Below are positions 1 to 8,856 of a DNA stretch of 60,000 nt, piece after piece. The notes below the pieces were generated by a model. The model saw nothing but the letters and a program-made list of their open reading frames with translations, made no database searches and was not told the origin of the DNA. Every line of letters begins with the position of its first letter. The first letter of the stretch is position 1. Position numbers and translations under genes: made by a program. The stretch is from Mesostigma viride (taxonomy: Eukaryota; Streptophyta; Mesostigmatophyceae; Mesostigmatales; Mesostigmataceae), in contig RPFO01000086.1 of NCBI GenBank assembly GCA_009746045.1, positions 215,732-275,731 on the forward strand, written 5' to 3'.

Positions 1-138
1 GTCGCGCGTCGGCGCGTCGGAACTTACGCGGCGGGGAGCACGCCGGTTTTAATACATACCGGTGCAGGTCCAGAGCTGGATATGGAGGATCGTGAGTTCG
101 TATACACGTACTGCGACTTCAGGGGCCTTGACTACTAG
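1..138 (+). CDS. 3' end of an ORF upstream of gag (copia A ORF0, partial)
   Basis: The frame starting at base 1 stays open for 45 codons and stops with TAG at 136-138. The start lies outside the window. The fragment ends in a short acidic and aromatic tail (EDREFVYTY followed by a few residues). I recognise no domain. Its place just upstream of gag matches the separate ORF0 seen upstream of gag in copia C (20316-21293) and copia F (24089-25671), so I infer it is the C-terminal end of the ORF0 of copia A. It could also be chance: 45 open codons is weak evidence. Confidence 0.35.
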   Translation, partial: VARRRVGTYAAGSTPVLIHTGAGPELDMEDREFVYTYCDFRGLDY

Positions 139-148
139 GTCGGCCTAA

Positions 149-162
149 TTTTTCTTTTGCAG
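149..162 (+). promoter_or_regulatory. 3' splice-acceptor-like tract between ORF0 and gag
   Basis: A pyrimidine run ending in GCAG (TTTTTCTTTTGCAG) lies between the ORF0 stop and the gag start. Similar tracts occupy the same position on the minus strand in copia C (20283-20299) and copia E (22607-22621). This fits production of a spliced gag-pol mRNA that skips ORF0, but no donor can be assigned in A because its leader is outside the window. A hairpin made of two GTCGAC copies around a T-run follows at about 168-186. Confidence 0.35.
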
Positions 163-306
163 TACTAGTCGACATTTTTTGTCGACTTTTCAGCGGCATT
201 TCGCGGGGCGGGAGCGACACCGGCGCAAGCGGCAGTGGCGACAACTTTTTGTACATATTTTCTGCTGCTTTGCTGAGGTGTTCTTTTGAATAGCTTCTAG
301 TGCACA

Positions 307-1422
307 ATGGCAGACGGGCGCCGTAGCAAGGGTGCCCCAGCCAGTGGGAATGGTGGTGGTGCAGGTAGTGGGACCGCTCACGTAGATGACGTGGGGGTTA
401 CCGGAGAGATCACCAATCTTCCTATGAATAATAATAATGCACAAGCTGTTCATGGTTTTGACCTTACCACTCAGGGATTATTAATTGTTAATCAGCTGCA
501 ACCTGTAACATCAGACTCCAAGCCTAAGCAGGCTGAAGAGTTTGTGGAAGGATTGGAAGGGTTCCCTAGCTTGTACGGTGGTACAAATTACTATCAGATC
601 TGGATAGGAAGTAGCACGTTTGGCAAGTGTACTGACCAGATTAAGGACCTGACCAGGGAGTGCAAGAAGGCCAATAAGGCCTGGGCACTGTACATGGCTG
701 AGTTGAAGGAGCTGCTGGAGGACCAACGCAAGAAGGTCGGCATCCATTGGCAGGACAAGTATCAAGGGTGGGAGGTCAAGGGGGATCTCATCCAGAATTT
801 CCTTAACTATTGCAAAATGGTTGAGGAAGGCAGGGCCCACGGTTTCAACGTGGCAGATAACATAGCCCTGACCAACTGGTTGAAGGTCTCTGGGCTGGAT
901 AAGGCTACACGTGGCTCTTTAAAGGTCATGTGTGCCCCACACTCAACCCTCAAGGCCTACAAGGTCATAATCAAACAAGCACTCGAGGCAGAGGAGCTGT
1001 TTGAGGGTGGAGTGCCAGCAGTGAAGGCTACCCATGCAGGTGGGCGTACCCAGGGGGGCTCCAAGACGTCTGAGGCTGACAGAAGCCAGGGAGGACGAGG
1101 GGGCAACCATAACAAGCGCAAGGGCGATCATTCACCTGATTCTGACAGGAGGTCACACTCCAAGTCGGTGTTCAGGCGGGTGGGTGGTAAGCCCAAGCAG
1201 GGCAACGCGCCTGACAACGGGGGAGGAGGCCAGGGCAAGTCAAAGATACAATGCTACCTGTGCAAGGGGTGGGGGCATATCAAGAAGGAGTGTCCCAGCT
1301 TCAAGAAATCCCAGGGCCAGGGCAGCAACAAGAATAACAACAACAACAACAAGAAGAACAACAACAAGTCCCAGGGCCAGCCTTCAAAGGGCAGTCAGCA
1401 AGAAGACAACAAGGAGCAGTGA
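307..1422 (+). CDS. gag: Gag polyprotein of Ty1/copia element A
   Basis: A 371-residue capsid/nucleocapsid-type protein. Residues about 80-235 form a helical capsid-like region with conserved tryptophans, followed by a basic, Gly/Ser/Arg-rich segment. One CCHC zinc knuckle, CYLCKGWGHIKKEC, starts at residue 316. The tail is rich in Asn, Lys and Gln, encoded by AAC/AAG runs. The zinc knuckle binds RNA in Gag proteins, and Gag assembles the particle in which reverse transcription occurs. The ATG at 307 is the first in the frame and follows the splice-acceptor-like tract. The frame is intact and is followed by a 140-bp gap before the integrase ORF. No protease lies between Gag and integrase, unlike standard Ty1/copia order. 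Confidence 0.85.
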   Translation: MADGRRSKGAPASGNGGGAGSGTAHVDDVGVTGEITNLPMNNNNAQAVHGFDLTTQGLLIVNQLQPVTSDSKPKQAEEFVEGLEGFPSLYGGTNYYQIWIGSSTFGKCTDQIKDLTRECKKANKAWALYMAELKELLEDQRKKVGIHWQDKYQGWEVKGDLIQNFLNYCKMVEEGRAHGFNVADNIALTNWLKVSGLDKATRGSLKVMCAPHSTLKAYKVIIKQALEAEELFEGGVPAVKATHAGGRTQGGSKTSEADRSQGGRGGNHNKRKGDHSPDSDRRSHSKSVFRRVGGKPKQGNAPDNGGGGQGKSKIQCYLCKGWGHIKKECPSFKKSQGQGSNKNNNNNNKKNNNKSQGQPSKGSQQEDNKEQ

Positions 1423-1562
1423 CTGTCTGAGGCAACCCCTACACACCTTAATTCACCCAGGGGGAGGCCAGGTGCTCCAATGCAGATTTTATATCTGGGC
1501 AACAAGAGGGTGATCTCCAGGTTCAGGGTGGCCCCAGGTCACCTGGAGAGGTACAGGTTCCT

Positions 1563-2996
1563 ATGAAGACGTCCTTGACAGCTGGTGCAGCTGTAAGAAT
1601 GTCTGACCCCATGCATCCTCGTGCTGGGCACGAGGGTGGACCTCTCATATTGAGAGAAACCAATGTACAACCACAGAGGGGTGTGAAGGCCTCTGGTGGT
1701 ATGCATGTGGTCCCTGCTGGCGGTCCAGGTGTTGGGCATGAGCAGGGTGACTCAGGCTCTGAGTCAGAACAGGATGGAAGTCAGCATGGTGATGCTGGAC
1801 AACCTGACAGCACAGTCCTGACTGTGCCAGGGACTGCTTCCTCTGTGTACCAGGAGTTGGGTGCCCGAATCCACAACATGTTTGGGCATGCCACTTCTCT
1901 GTCAAACAACTTTGCCTTCCGTATGGGCAGGGCACCCCTTCTTAAGGCGTGTCAGCAAGCTGCCTCACGGTGTAAGTGCCAGTTGTCCTCCAACAAGCCC
2001 AGGAAATCACATGCCAAAGCTCTACCTCAGAGCATTGGTGATCTACAGTGTGATATCCAACACATCAGGGGCATGCAACTGTTGGTGTGCGTGGACAGGT
2101 ACACGAAATACAAGGTGCTGGAGCATTTACCTTCTATGAAGAATAGGTACTTGCTGGCTGCCCTGCAGAATGTAAGAGCCAAGTTTCCTACTACAAGGAT
2201 CCAGGTGGACATGCAGTTTCAGCATCTCAAGGGTGATCCTACCCTTCCTGAGTTGCTGGTTACACCTAGGGAGGCTCATGGGCAGCAGGGTGCTATTGAG
2301 AGGGCAATCCAGGAGGTCAAGAAATTGATCATCTCTGAAGACTGGGTACCCTTGTCTGCACCTGCACTTGTCAGGAGTGCATGGCTGAGGAACGTGGAGC
2401 AGCAGCTGAACAGCAGGGTTAACTTCTACTATGATGGAGTTGCTGTCAGCCCAATGGGTCTATATCATGGCCTGTGCCCACCACATGTGCTGGAGGGCTG
2501 GAAACATGCTGCACATGTCACCTTTGCCAAGCTGAGGGAGAAGGACCGGGGTTGGAAGATGCTGGAGCCACAAGTGGGTCAGAAGGTCCTAGCTTGGAAG
2601 GAACCTAGCCTTTATGGCAAACGTGGTAGCTGGAGTCCTGGGGTGGTTACCCAGGTTGATGAAGCTAGCCACGCATGCTTGGTCAGCATGGAGGACGAAC
2701 CAAAGCATGTGCACCGGCTGAGTTGGTCATATGTCAAGCCTAACCTGATGAATGAGGGCAGTCAGGCACAAGGCTCACAGGATCTGCAGGATTTTCAGGT
2801 CCCAGGTGACATCACTGACGCAACGACCACATCTGTTGCAGGGGAATCTGTCAGCCCTGGCCAGGTTGCAGAGGTACCTGTTGAACAGGCTGCAAGGTCA
2901 ACAGCTGGGGAGTCAACTGTCAAGCCCAAGGCATTAACCAAGCCCAGGGGGACAAGTTTGGCTGGATTAATTGGGGCTCTACAAAGAGCCAATTAA
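1563..2996 (+). CDS. Integrase of copia element A
   Basis: A 477-residue ORF. After a low-complexity N-terminus of about 95 residues comes an HHCC-type zinc region (IHNMFGH, then ACQQAASRCKC). The DDE core follows: first Asp in CDIQHIRG, second in VDMQF, and Glu in GAIERAIQE. A C-terminal domain with GQKVLAWKEPSLYGKRGSW and HRLSWSYVKP resembles the DNA-binding tail of retroviral-type integrases. It would join element cDNA to target DNA. The ORF ends at TAA after ALQRAN. In copia C the same segment (ALQRAKKEPKV) runs straight into the protease, so the stop here reflects a one-base frame break. IN precedes PR. Confidence 0.8.
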   Translation: MKTSLTAGAAVRMSDPMHPRAGHEGGPLILRETNVQPQRGVKASGGMHVVPAGGPGVGHEQGDSGSESEQDGSQHGDAGQPDSTVLTVPGTASSVYQELGARIHNMFGHATSLSNNFAFRMGRAPLLKACQQAASRCKCQLSSNKPRKSHAKALPQSIGDLQCDIQHIRGMQLLVCVDRYTKYKVLEHLPSMKNRYLLAALQNVRAKFPTTRIQVDMQFQHLKGDPTLPELLVTPREAHGQQGAIERAIQEVKKLIISEDWVPLSAPALVRSAWLRNVEQQLNSRVNFYYDGVAVSPMGLYHGLCPPHVLEGWKHAAHVTFAKLREKDRGWKMLEPQVGQKVLAWKEPSLYGKRGSWSPGVVTQVDEASHACLVSMEDEPKHVHRLSWSYVKPNLMNEGSQAQGSQDLQDFQVPGDITDATTTSVAGESVSPGQVAEVPVEQAARSTAGESTVKPKALTKPRGTSLAGLIGALQRAN

Positions 2997-2997
2997 G

Positions 2998-3251
2998 AAG
3001 CAGCCCAAGGTAGCCAAGCTCAGGTGGCATGGCAATCTGGGGCTGGACACTGCCTTAGAGGTAGACACTAATTCTCAGGTCTCCATCATTGGGACCAGGG
3101 CTGCAGCAGGGTACAGCATGTCTGAACCCAGCTATCAGTTTGTGTCTGACTTCAGTGGCGGGGTACACGTGAAGGTACTGGGTGAGGTATTCATTCCTAT
3201 CCTTGGACAGGACACTGCTTTTTGTGTCTTGGAGGGCTATCAAGGACCTGC
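2998..3251 (+). pseudogene. Retropepsin-like protease of copia A, N-terminal part
   Basis: In a frame shifted from the integrase, this segment encodes KKQPKVAKL, then LEVDTNSQVSIIG and SDFSGGVHVKVLGEV. The pattern fits a retroviral-type aspartic protease: catalytic Asp-Thr, a hydrophobic strand, then a flap region. The usual Gly of DTG is Asn. The frame is cut at codon Pro-Ala by a palindrome-ended element whose 5-bp target duplication is CCTGC. The matching C-terminal half (ALLGQNFL) resumes right after that element at 3990. Placement after integrase and before RT is the same in copies B, C, D and F. Confidence 0.7.
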
Positions 3252-3327
3252 AGTTAAGTAATGCAATACGCATTACTTTTGCATACTTGCAAGTATGCAA
3301 AAGTAATGCGTATTGCATTACTTAACT
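3252..3327. repeat. Perfect 76-bp terminal palindrome, left end of element 1
   Basis: The sequence equals its own reverse complement about an axis between 3289 and 3290 (ACTTG/CAAGT). It begins AGTTAAGTAATGC and ends GCATTACTTAACT. As a single strand it would fold into a hairpin with almost no loop. Confidence 0.9.
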
Positions 3328-3913
3328 AAAATTGGGCCGCGTGGGGAAATCCGGCGTTCCGCACACACCGCTCGTTACCGAGGTGACTCGATTAATTACG
3401 ACTCGGCTATTCCCAGCCTCGCGCCGTAATTCCTATTTCGACTTGGCCTACCCGGCCTCCGCCAAACATAGAAATCCACAAATATTTCGACTCGGCCTCC
3501 CAGGCCTACCCGCCGCAAATATTTCCGTGCCTCCGAGAGGATTCGAACCCGGTACCCCAGGAGCGAACGCCAATCTTAGTTAAGTAATGCAATACTAATG
3601 CGTATTGCATTACTTAACTAAGATTGGCGTTCGCTCCTGGGGTACGTATTGCATTACTTAACTAAGATTGGCGTTCGCTCCTGGGGTACCGGGTTCGAAT
3701 CCTCTCGGAGGCACGGAAATATTTGCGGCGGGTAGGCCTGGGAGGCCGAGTCGAAATATTTGTGGATTTCTATGTTTGGCGGAGGCCGGGTAGGCCAAGT
3801 CGAAATAGGAATTACGGCGCGAGGCTGGGAATAGCCGAGTCGTAATTAATCGAGTCACCTCGGTAACGAGCGGTGTGTGCGGAACGCCGGATTTCCCCAC
3901 GCGGCCCAATTTT

Positions 3914-3989
3914 AGTTAAGTAATGCAATACGCATTACTTTTGCATACTTGCAAGTATGCAAAAGTAATGCGTATTGCATTACTTAACT
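3914..3989. repeat. Perfect 76-bp terminal palindrome, right end of element 1
   Basis: Identical to the palindrome at 3252-3327. Because each is self-complementary, the two ends are direct and inverted repeats of each other at the same time. Confidence 0.9.
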
Positions 3990-5096
3990 CCTGCTCTTCT
4001 GGGGCAGAATTTCCTATGCCAGGATGGGGTAGTGATCACGTCCTCTCTCCTGACTAAGGAAGGGGCTGGTCAGGTCCCACTGATTAATTTCAGGACCACT
4101 CACCTATCACGTGCAGTAACCAGGTCGGTTAAGCGTGTGCAAGTGTGCCAGGGGCAGGAGCCCTTGGTTGATGACCTCATACTGCCAGCTGCTAGTCATC
4201 CAAGCAGTTTGGGCATTGGTCCTCACTCACTTGCTGGACACAGCCCCATAAATTACCAAGGCCTGGTGAAGCTCATGTCCTCTCCCATTATGTGTCCCCA
4301 GGTCACACTGGGTCTGATTAAGTCTGGGGAGGACTGGATCTCCAAGAAGTGCGTGGAACCTGTCAATGACCTGCCTCCTGCACGACGTCTACTCAAGCTC
4401 AAGTTTGTTATCAAGATGAAGGAGGTGGACGGGGTCAAGGTACCACATGTCAGGCCAGTGCTGAACGAGTTCAAGGGTACTGGTGAGTGCACTGCTGAGG
4501 AGTTGTATACCCCTGGCATGTTGCATGACACTTGGAGGCTGCTGCTGTGTGTATTTCTAGGCCTTCTCAACAAGGGCTTGGACTATGGCTCAGTGGTGGT
4601 AGACTTCAACAGGGCATTTCTGGAGGGGGATGCAGATGTGGCACAGGAAAAGTGGGAGGGCAAGACGCCTTTCTATGTTAGGGTGCCTGCTGTATGGAAA
4701 AGGGACATCCACACGGAGTTCCTTAAAATCCTCAAGGGCCTGGAGGGCCTGAGGTCAAGTCCAATAATCTGGAGGGAGACTCTCAACCGTTTCCTGAAGG
4801 AACATTGCAACTTGAAGGTCTCTCCTGTAGACCCCTGTCTGTTTCTGGGGCAATGGGAAGGCCTGCCAGTGTATGCTTCGCTGCACGGGGATGACCTACA
4901 TCTGATAGCTCCCACGTCGTGGCTTAAGGAGCTGATCTCCATCATTAAGTCCAAGTTTCCTCTGGGTAGGGAGCAATGGCAGGTGGAGAATGAGCCTCTG
5001 CTGTTTGTGGGCATGGAGGCCACACTGGTGAAGAAGGGGGGGAGTGGCGTATGCTGCTGGTGGGGGGCAATGACTATCAAGAGACCCTCATTAGCA
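3990..5096 (+). CDS. Protease C-terminus and reverse transcriptase of copia A
   Basis: The frame resumes after the palindromic element with ALLGQNFLC, the C-terminal retropepsin strand. A Ty1/copia-type RT follows: LLKLKFVIKMKEVDG, VRPVLNEFKG, VVVDFNRAFLEGD (first catalytic Asp), LKGLEGLRSSPIIW, DPCLFLGQW, and the catalytic box as LHGDDLHL. Normal Ty1/copia RTs have YVDD; here it is HGDD, as in the other copia copies of the window. The polymerase would copy element RNA into cDNA. The frame is lost near 5036-5042 at a seven-G run, and the next segment continues in another frame at 5051. Confidence 0.8.
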
Positions 5097-5794
5097 AGCT
5101 TCCTCCAACCATCACACAGGCACTGTGTCCCATGGTGAGGGGCATGGTTGCTTGGGTGGCAGGCATTTCCAGGCCAGACCTTATGGTCATAGCCAGGTTG
5201 CCTGATGACATGCTGGTGGAGCTAGGGTCTGCCAAGGTGGCTGATCAGGTCAGGGCTTCATCTGGCATTCTGTTGTCTGCAGTGGATTTATCACAACCCA
5301 TTTGCATGGAGCTGTATGTGGATAGCTCAATGGACAGCAGGCAGGTCTCCAAGGTCAGGGGCAGGGCTGCAGGGCTCTTTGTGCTCAGACAGGAAGGCCT
5401 GGGGAGTTTGGTGAGCTGGTTTAGTCGCCTGCACAAACGGGTGGCTGTCAGCAGTGATGTGGCAGAATGCAGGGCTATTTGTGAAGGCATTCACACAAGC
5501 CTTTATCTGAAGGAGTTGCTTCATCAGATGACTTCTAACACTCCTTGGCCACTTCAGGTTACCACTCTTCTAAAGACAGACTCCATGGGGATGGTGCAGT
5601 TTGTGCACAGGCAGATGGCCAGAAGTAGGGACTTGGATTATCTCCTTCTTAAGGAGTTGTCCTCCTTGGCCAATATTGAGCATATCCCTGGGGTTGACAA
5701 TCCTGCTGATGCTTTGACCAAGCTAGTGCAGAAGGCAGCAGTGCAATACAAGGTTCTTCAGTCTCTGATGGACCCATCTCAGCAAGCTGTCTAA
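5051..5794 (+). CDS. RT connection and RNase H of copia A
   Basis: Continues the copia pol in a shifted frame. The first 80 residues are the RT connection (VRGMVAWVAGISRPDLM). The RNase H follows: LYVDSSMDSRQVSKVRG (first Asp), SWFSRLHKRVAVSSDVAECR (Glu), LKTDSMGMVQF (Asp), and the C-terminal HIPGVDNPADALTK. This nuclease removes the RNA strand from the RNA/DNA hybrid. Homologous ends are found in copies B (11300-11703), D (49294-49668) and F (32416-32835). The frameshift before it at a G-run suggests this copy is no longer fully functional. Confidence 0.8.
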   Translation: MLLVGGNDYQETLISKLPPTITQALCPMVRGMVAWVAGISRPDLMVIARLPDDMLVELGSAKVADQVRASSGILLSAVDLSQPICMELYVDSSMDSRQVSKVRGRAAGLFVLRQEGLGSLVSWFSRLHKRVAVSSDVAECRAICEGIHTSLYLKELLHQMTSNTPWPLQVTTLLKTDSMGMVQFVHRQMARSRDLDYLLLKELSSLANIEHIPGVDNPADALTKLVQKAAVQYKVLQSLMDPSQQAV

Positions 5795-6744
5795 GCTGGT
5801 GCCTGGTTATAGGGCATTGGAGAGCAGATTGTGTGGTAGTGTCAGCATTGTGACTGGCATAATACCTGTATTTTAGTCTGTACTAAGGCTCATGGACCAT
5901 GGTACACTCACTCTGATTTTGTTCAGGATACAGCCAGGTTTTGGCTGGGGTTCATGCTGTTGACTACACAAGGTTGACAGGTCCATTACAGACCATGTAT
6001 TCTATTTTAAAAGAAATGTATATTTGTACATACCTCTCACAATGGTCTGGGAACCTTTATTCTGGGGTTTATAGGGCGGGGTTCGATTCCCTGGTATTAT
6101 GTTTCTACAAGCTGGCCTGTTCAGGTGTTTGCCTGTTCAGACTTCCCTAGTTCCCCAGGGCAGGATTTAATTGTTGCCTATGTGTTTCATTTTGTCATTT
6201 GTTTGCTGTGACAGTTTACCATCTGGCAAGTAGACGGGCGCCGTAAGACGGGCGCCAATAGACCCCTGTTGAGAGAATGACAGGCAAACTATTGTAATAC
6301 GCCTTACTTTGTCAAGTGGTATTTTAATTGTCATGGATTTATTGTACTTATATTGAATATGTACTGGGTTTTATGGGATTAGTATCTGGAATTAATGTAA
6401 CTCACCGCCAGAAGGTCATTGTACTGGAGGCTCTACCGAGGTGATGGGATTAATTTCTGGAGAAGACCTCATAGAATTAACCTGTATGTATTTAATTTTG
6501 TGTGCTTCTAATATCTGGTGGTACTCTGTAATGCCACTTCCATAGGTTTTTATCCATTTCTCATGGAATGGTTTTCCCTGTGGCAGATCTGTTTCTTTTC
6601 CAGTTCCTTAAAAGAAAGGGCTGGGGGAATGGCAATGGCCATTAAAGACATCTGTTCAAGCTTCAAGCTGGAGTGAAGGACATTTCAAGCTACTTCAAGG
6701 GTCCCTGGCAGGGGATGTGATCCCTAAAGAAAAGAAGGGATTGG
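5795..6744 (+). other. Long 3' untranslated region of copia A
   Basis: About 950 bp with no credible gene between the RNase H stop and the 3' LTR. It contains GGGCGGGGTTCGATTCCC at about 6075-6092, a tRNA T-arm-like sequence that is partly conserved in the matching region of copia D (about 49839-49856). A short duplication around ACGGGCGCC lies near 6233-6251. It ends in a purine-rich tract, AAAGAAAAGAAGGGATTGG (6726-6744), which looks like the polypurine tract that primes plus-strand synthesis; copia D has nearly the same tract at 50386-50404. Confidence 0.6.
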
Positions 6745-7330
6745 AGTTAACGTAAAGGATTTACGTTAGATGGATAGAGATTGTTACGCTCTTTCCAGCG
6801 GCACCTTGAACGCCTCATTTGGTTAAGGAACGTAAAAGTTATGACGTTTCCTAGGCTGTGCCGACAGTACCCGGCGCGCCACTGTGGGCGCGTACGGACA
6901 CAGGATGTACAAGTGTCACTTTGATAGTCCGCAGGACGTTGACAGGACTTGTACAGGACTTGATGGTCAATTGATAGGTAGGCGTGCTGTAGCGCGCCAG
7001 GACCTATGAGACAATTGATGCTGACTAGTGTACGGATAGGTCCACAGGACTAGCCGTATGGACAATTGATAGATCTGCGCGCCAAAGGCGTGCCAGAGTC
7101 TGTGTAATCAATTGATTGACAGTTCAGCTGTGACAGTGCAGCTGAATACTTGGACGCGTCCCTAACAACCTATATGAGTGACTTGGTCACACCGGGACGC
7201 TAGTTCTTGCGTGCACGTTCTCTTGGCACTGCGACCCTGTCGCCTGTGCTGCGTGCAGTCTTGGAAGTGACGTGACTTACGTCTGTGTTTCCTTGTTATT
7301 AGTAAAGGCAACTTCCTGCAAGAACCATGG
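6745..7330 (+). repeat. 3' LTR of copia A (type a)
   Basis: Begins AGTTAACGTAAAGG directly after the polypurine tract. A closely similar copy lies inverted at 45327-45914, and the shared sequence ends at CCATGG in both. It holds a TATA-like CTATATGAG near 7170. AATAAAGG occurs near the 3' limit of the inverted copy, with GTAAAGG at the same place here. The 5' LTR of A is outside the window. The exact 3' boundary is uncertain by about 15 bp. Confidence 0.6.
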
Positions 7331-7344
7331 CGGAATTCGTGGCA

Positions 7345-8121
7345 TTCTTACCCTCACAACTCACGGTCGCCAAGCTCCTCGTCGCCTAGACCAGCGACCC
7401 CCACAGCTCCCACCTCAAGGTCACTGTCGTAACCAAGAGGGGCGAACTCTTCCCAACGCGTCACACGAACGCGAAGAGGTTGGGGCAGTTCCTGAAAAAG
7501 GAACCCTTGCTCGCTCCGGAATCCTGCCGACTCGTGCCGCACGCTGACCTCCGGTGATGGCTTCCGCAGCCGCCTCGACCTCTGCCAGCCGCCTGTAGCG
7601 CTCTGCTCCGCGTCGCTCACGTCGAACTGGTCCCGCTGCAACACCCTCGCCGCCGATTACGCCTGCGAACGTACGTGGTACACCCGCACCCGCTGCTGCC
7701 TGCACGAACTCGTGTCGCACTGCACCAGCTGGCTCCGCAGCTTCTCCTCGCCTGGCCGCCAACTCCGCACGCACCCGCTCAGCTAATGCTGTAATCACAG
7801 TCTGGATCCCGACCAAACCGTGCAGCTCTTGCTCGATGTCGTCGACGCTCCGGTGCTCCGGAATGACGATGGTTCGGACGTGCTGCAGAATTTGCTCCCA
7901 ATCCTCGACCTGGTCGTCGACGAATTGCACAAAGTTGCGATTAACAGGTGGACGATCTGCAAGCAATAAAGATAAATCTCGAACCACACGACGCAATTCA
8001 GGCGAAATTGAACCCCCAGCAGACTGCCGAAACCGGAAATTCTGCTGCCGTTGTTCTTCCTGCACCATTCGACACCTGACGAGCTTCTCGCGTCGTCAAC
8101 GCTGCACGCAGCAAACAGCAA
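7345..8121 (-). pseudogene. ORF0 of a truncated minus-strand copia element
   Basis: Strongly similar to the 325-residue ORF0 of copia C. Shared blocks include SPELRRVVRDLSLLL, NFVQFVDDQVEDW and SVDDIEQELHGLVGIQTV. The N-terminal frame (8121-7795) and the main frame (8068-7421) are joined only by a frameshift, and the C-terminal part (LPQPLRVRVTRWEEFAP) is in a third frame. It stops where the type-a LTR of copia A begins, so the acidic C-terminus is missing. It lies 40 bp inside a type-b LTR (8162-8856), the same layout as in copia C. Function unknown. Confidence 0.65.
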
Positions 8122-8161
8122 CGACCCTCCTGGCCGTTCCGTCGAGACTGCTTGTAATTTG

Positions 8162-8856
8162 AGTTAACGTTTTTATAAACGCAATGTGTAGGATATGGTT
8201 GCAATGCAGCAATGTGTGAATATGGTTGGAAACGGAGCTTTGTTAAAATTGGATAATGTTACAGCGCTCACACACTTGAGGCTTGTACAAGAGTTTGCCA
8301 AGTCAAGGCAACACACGTGAGGCGGGCTCGCAAGAGATGCCCAATTGGCACTGGCCTATTCTTTATATACTTGTGCACTGTGCTTGCTAGTCCTGAGCAG
8401 CCTAGGAGGCCTGCTCAGTAATAACACTCCCGGTACAGTATTCACTACCTGTACAGCGCCCAGATCCTATACAGTAGGTCTGCCATACAGGTACAGTGAC
8501 CACAGAGCACAGTCCACAGTGACTATTGCATCTGCACCTAGAAGTCCAGGACTAAGCCTGCGGTACCAATAGACCACAGGTTAAGGTTCCTATTTCCTGC
8601 GTACGACGTATTAATCCAATACCGTCGTAGGTGCAGCACCTAATTCCTGTCAGCCCAGGAATTACTGTCGACAACATATGTCGTCGGCAAATATTCACGT
8701 CCGACTTAGACGAACAGCCGGCTCGCGCTCGCGCGCGACCGGGAAGTCGGAACGCCATAACTTTCTTGATACTTGTTGGAATGAACTCGTTCCGGTGCCG
8801 CTGGAATCGCAGAGATATGCCGAATCAGGTACACGCCAATGCGCTTGGCGTTAACT
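8162..8856 (-). repeat. Type-b copia LTR (5' LTR of the minus-strand element)
   Basis: A 695-bp sequence that recurs at 21334-22073 (minus) and 50405-51116 (plus). Termini are AGTTAAC and GTTAACT. Read on the minus strand it contains an intact TATA box (TATATAAAG near 8359-8368). Its position before ORF0 here and in copia C, and after the polypurine tract in copia D, supports an LTR identity. On its outer side the sequence changes at once to the integrase of copia B, so this element inserted into copia B. Confidence 0.75.

Larger units (their letters stand above)
3252..3989. mobile_element. Palindrome-terminated element 1 (inverted dimer)
   Basis: A 738-bp insertion in the copia A protease, flanked by 5-bp direct duplications CCTGC at 3247-3251 and 3990-3994. 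Removing it with one duplication restores the reading frame (GYQGPA followed by LLGQNFL). Termini are AGTTAAGTAATGC and its complement. Each end is itself a perfect 76-bp palindrome (3252-3327 and 3914-3989). Between them a unit of about 260 bp occurs twice in opposite orientation: arms 3252-3595 and 3646-3989 (344 bp) appear identical, since translation of both arms gives the same 83 residues. The centre (3596-3645) holds a deleted palindrome and a 44-bp direct duplication (3602-3645 equals 3646-3689). The unit contains GGTTCGAATCC, identical to the tRNA B-box consensus, on the minus strand of arm 1 and plus strand of arm 2. No protein is credible. Confidence 0.85.

Noticed and set aside
3535-3560. 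A tRNA gene suggested by GGTTCGAATCC
   Set aside because: Only the T-arm-like part is present; the T stem does not pair well and there is no acceptor, D arm or anticodon arm. Kept as a B-box-like sequence only.
3332-3909. Two identical 83-residue ORFs on opposite strands in palindromic element 1
   Set aside because: They are the same non-coding unit read in both arms of an inverted repeat. No domain, no codon bias, and the diverged element 2 has no matching ORF.
8162-8856. Type-b repeat as a stand-alone DNA transposon with GTTAAC inverted ends
   Set aside because: It follows a polypurine tract in copia D, precedes ORF0 in copia C and carries a TATA box, which fits an LTR.
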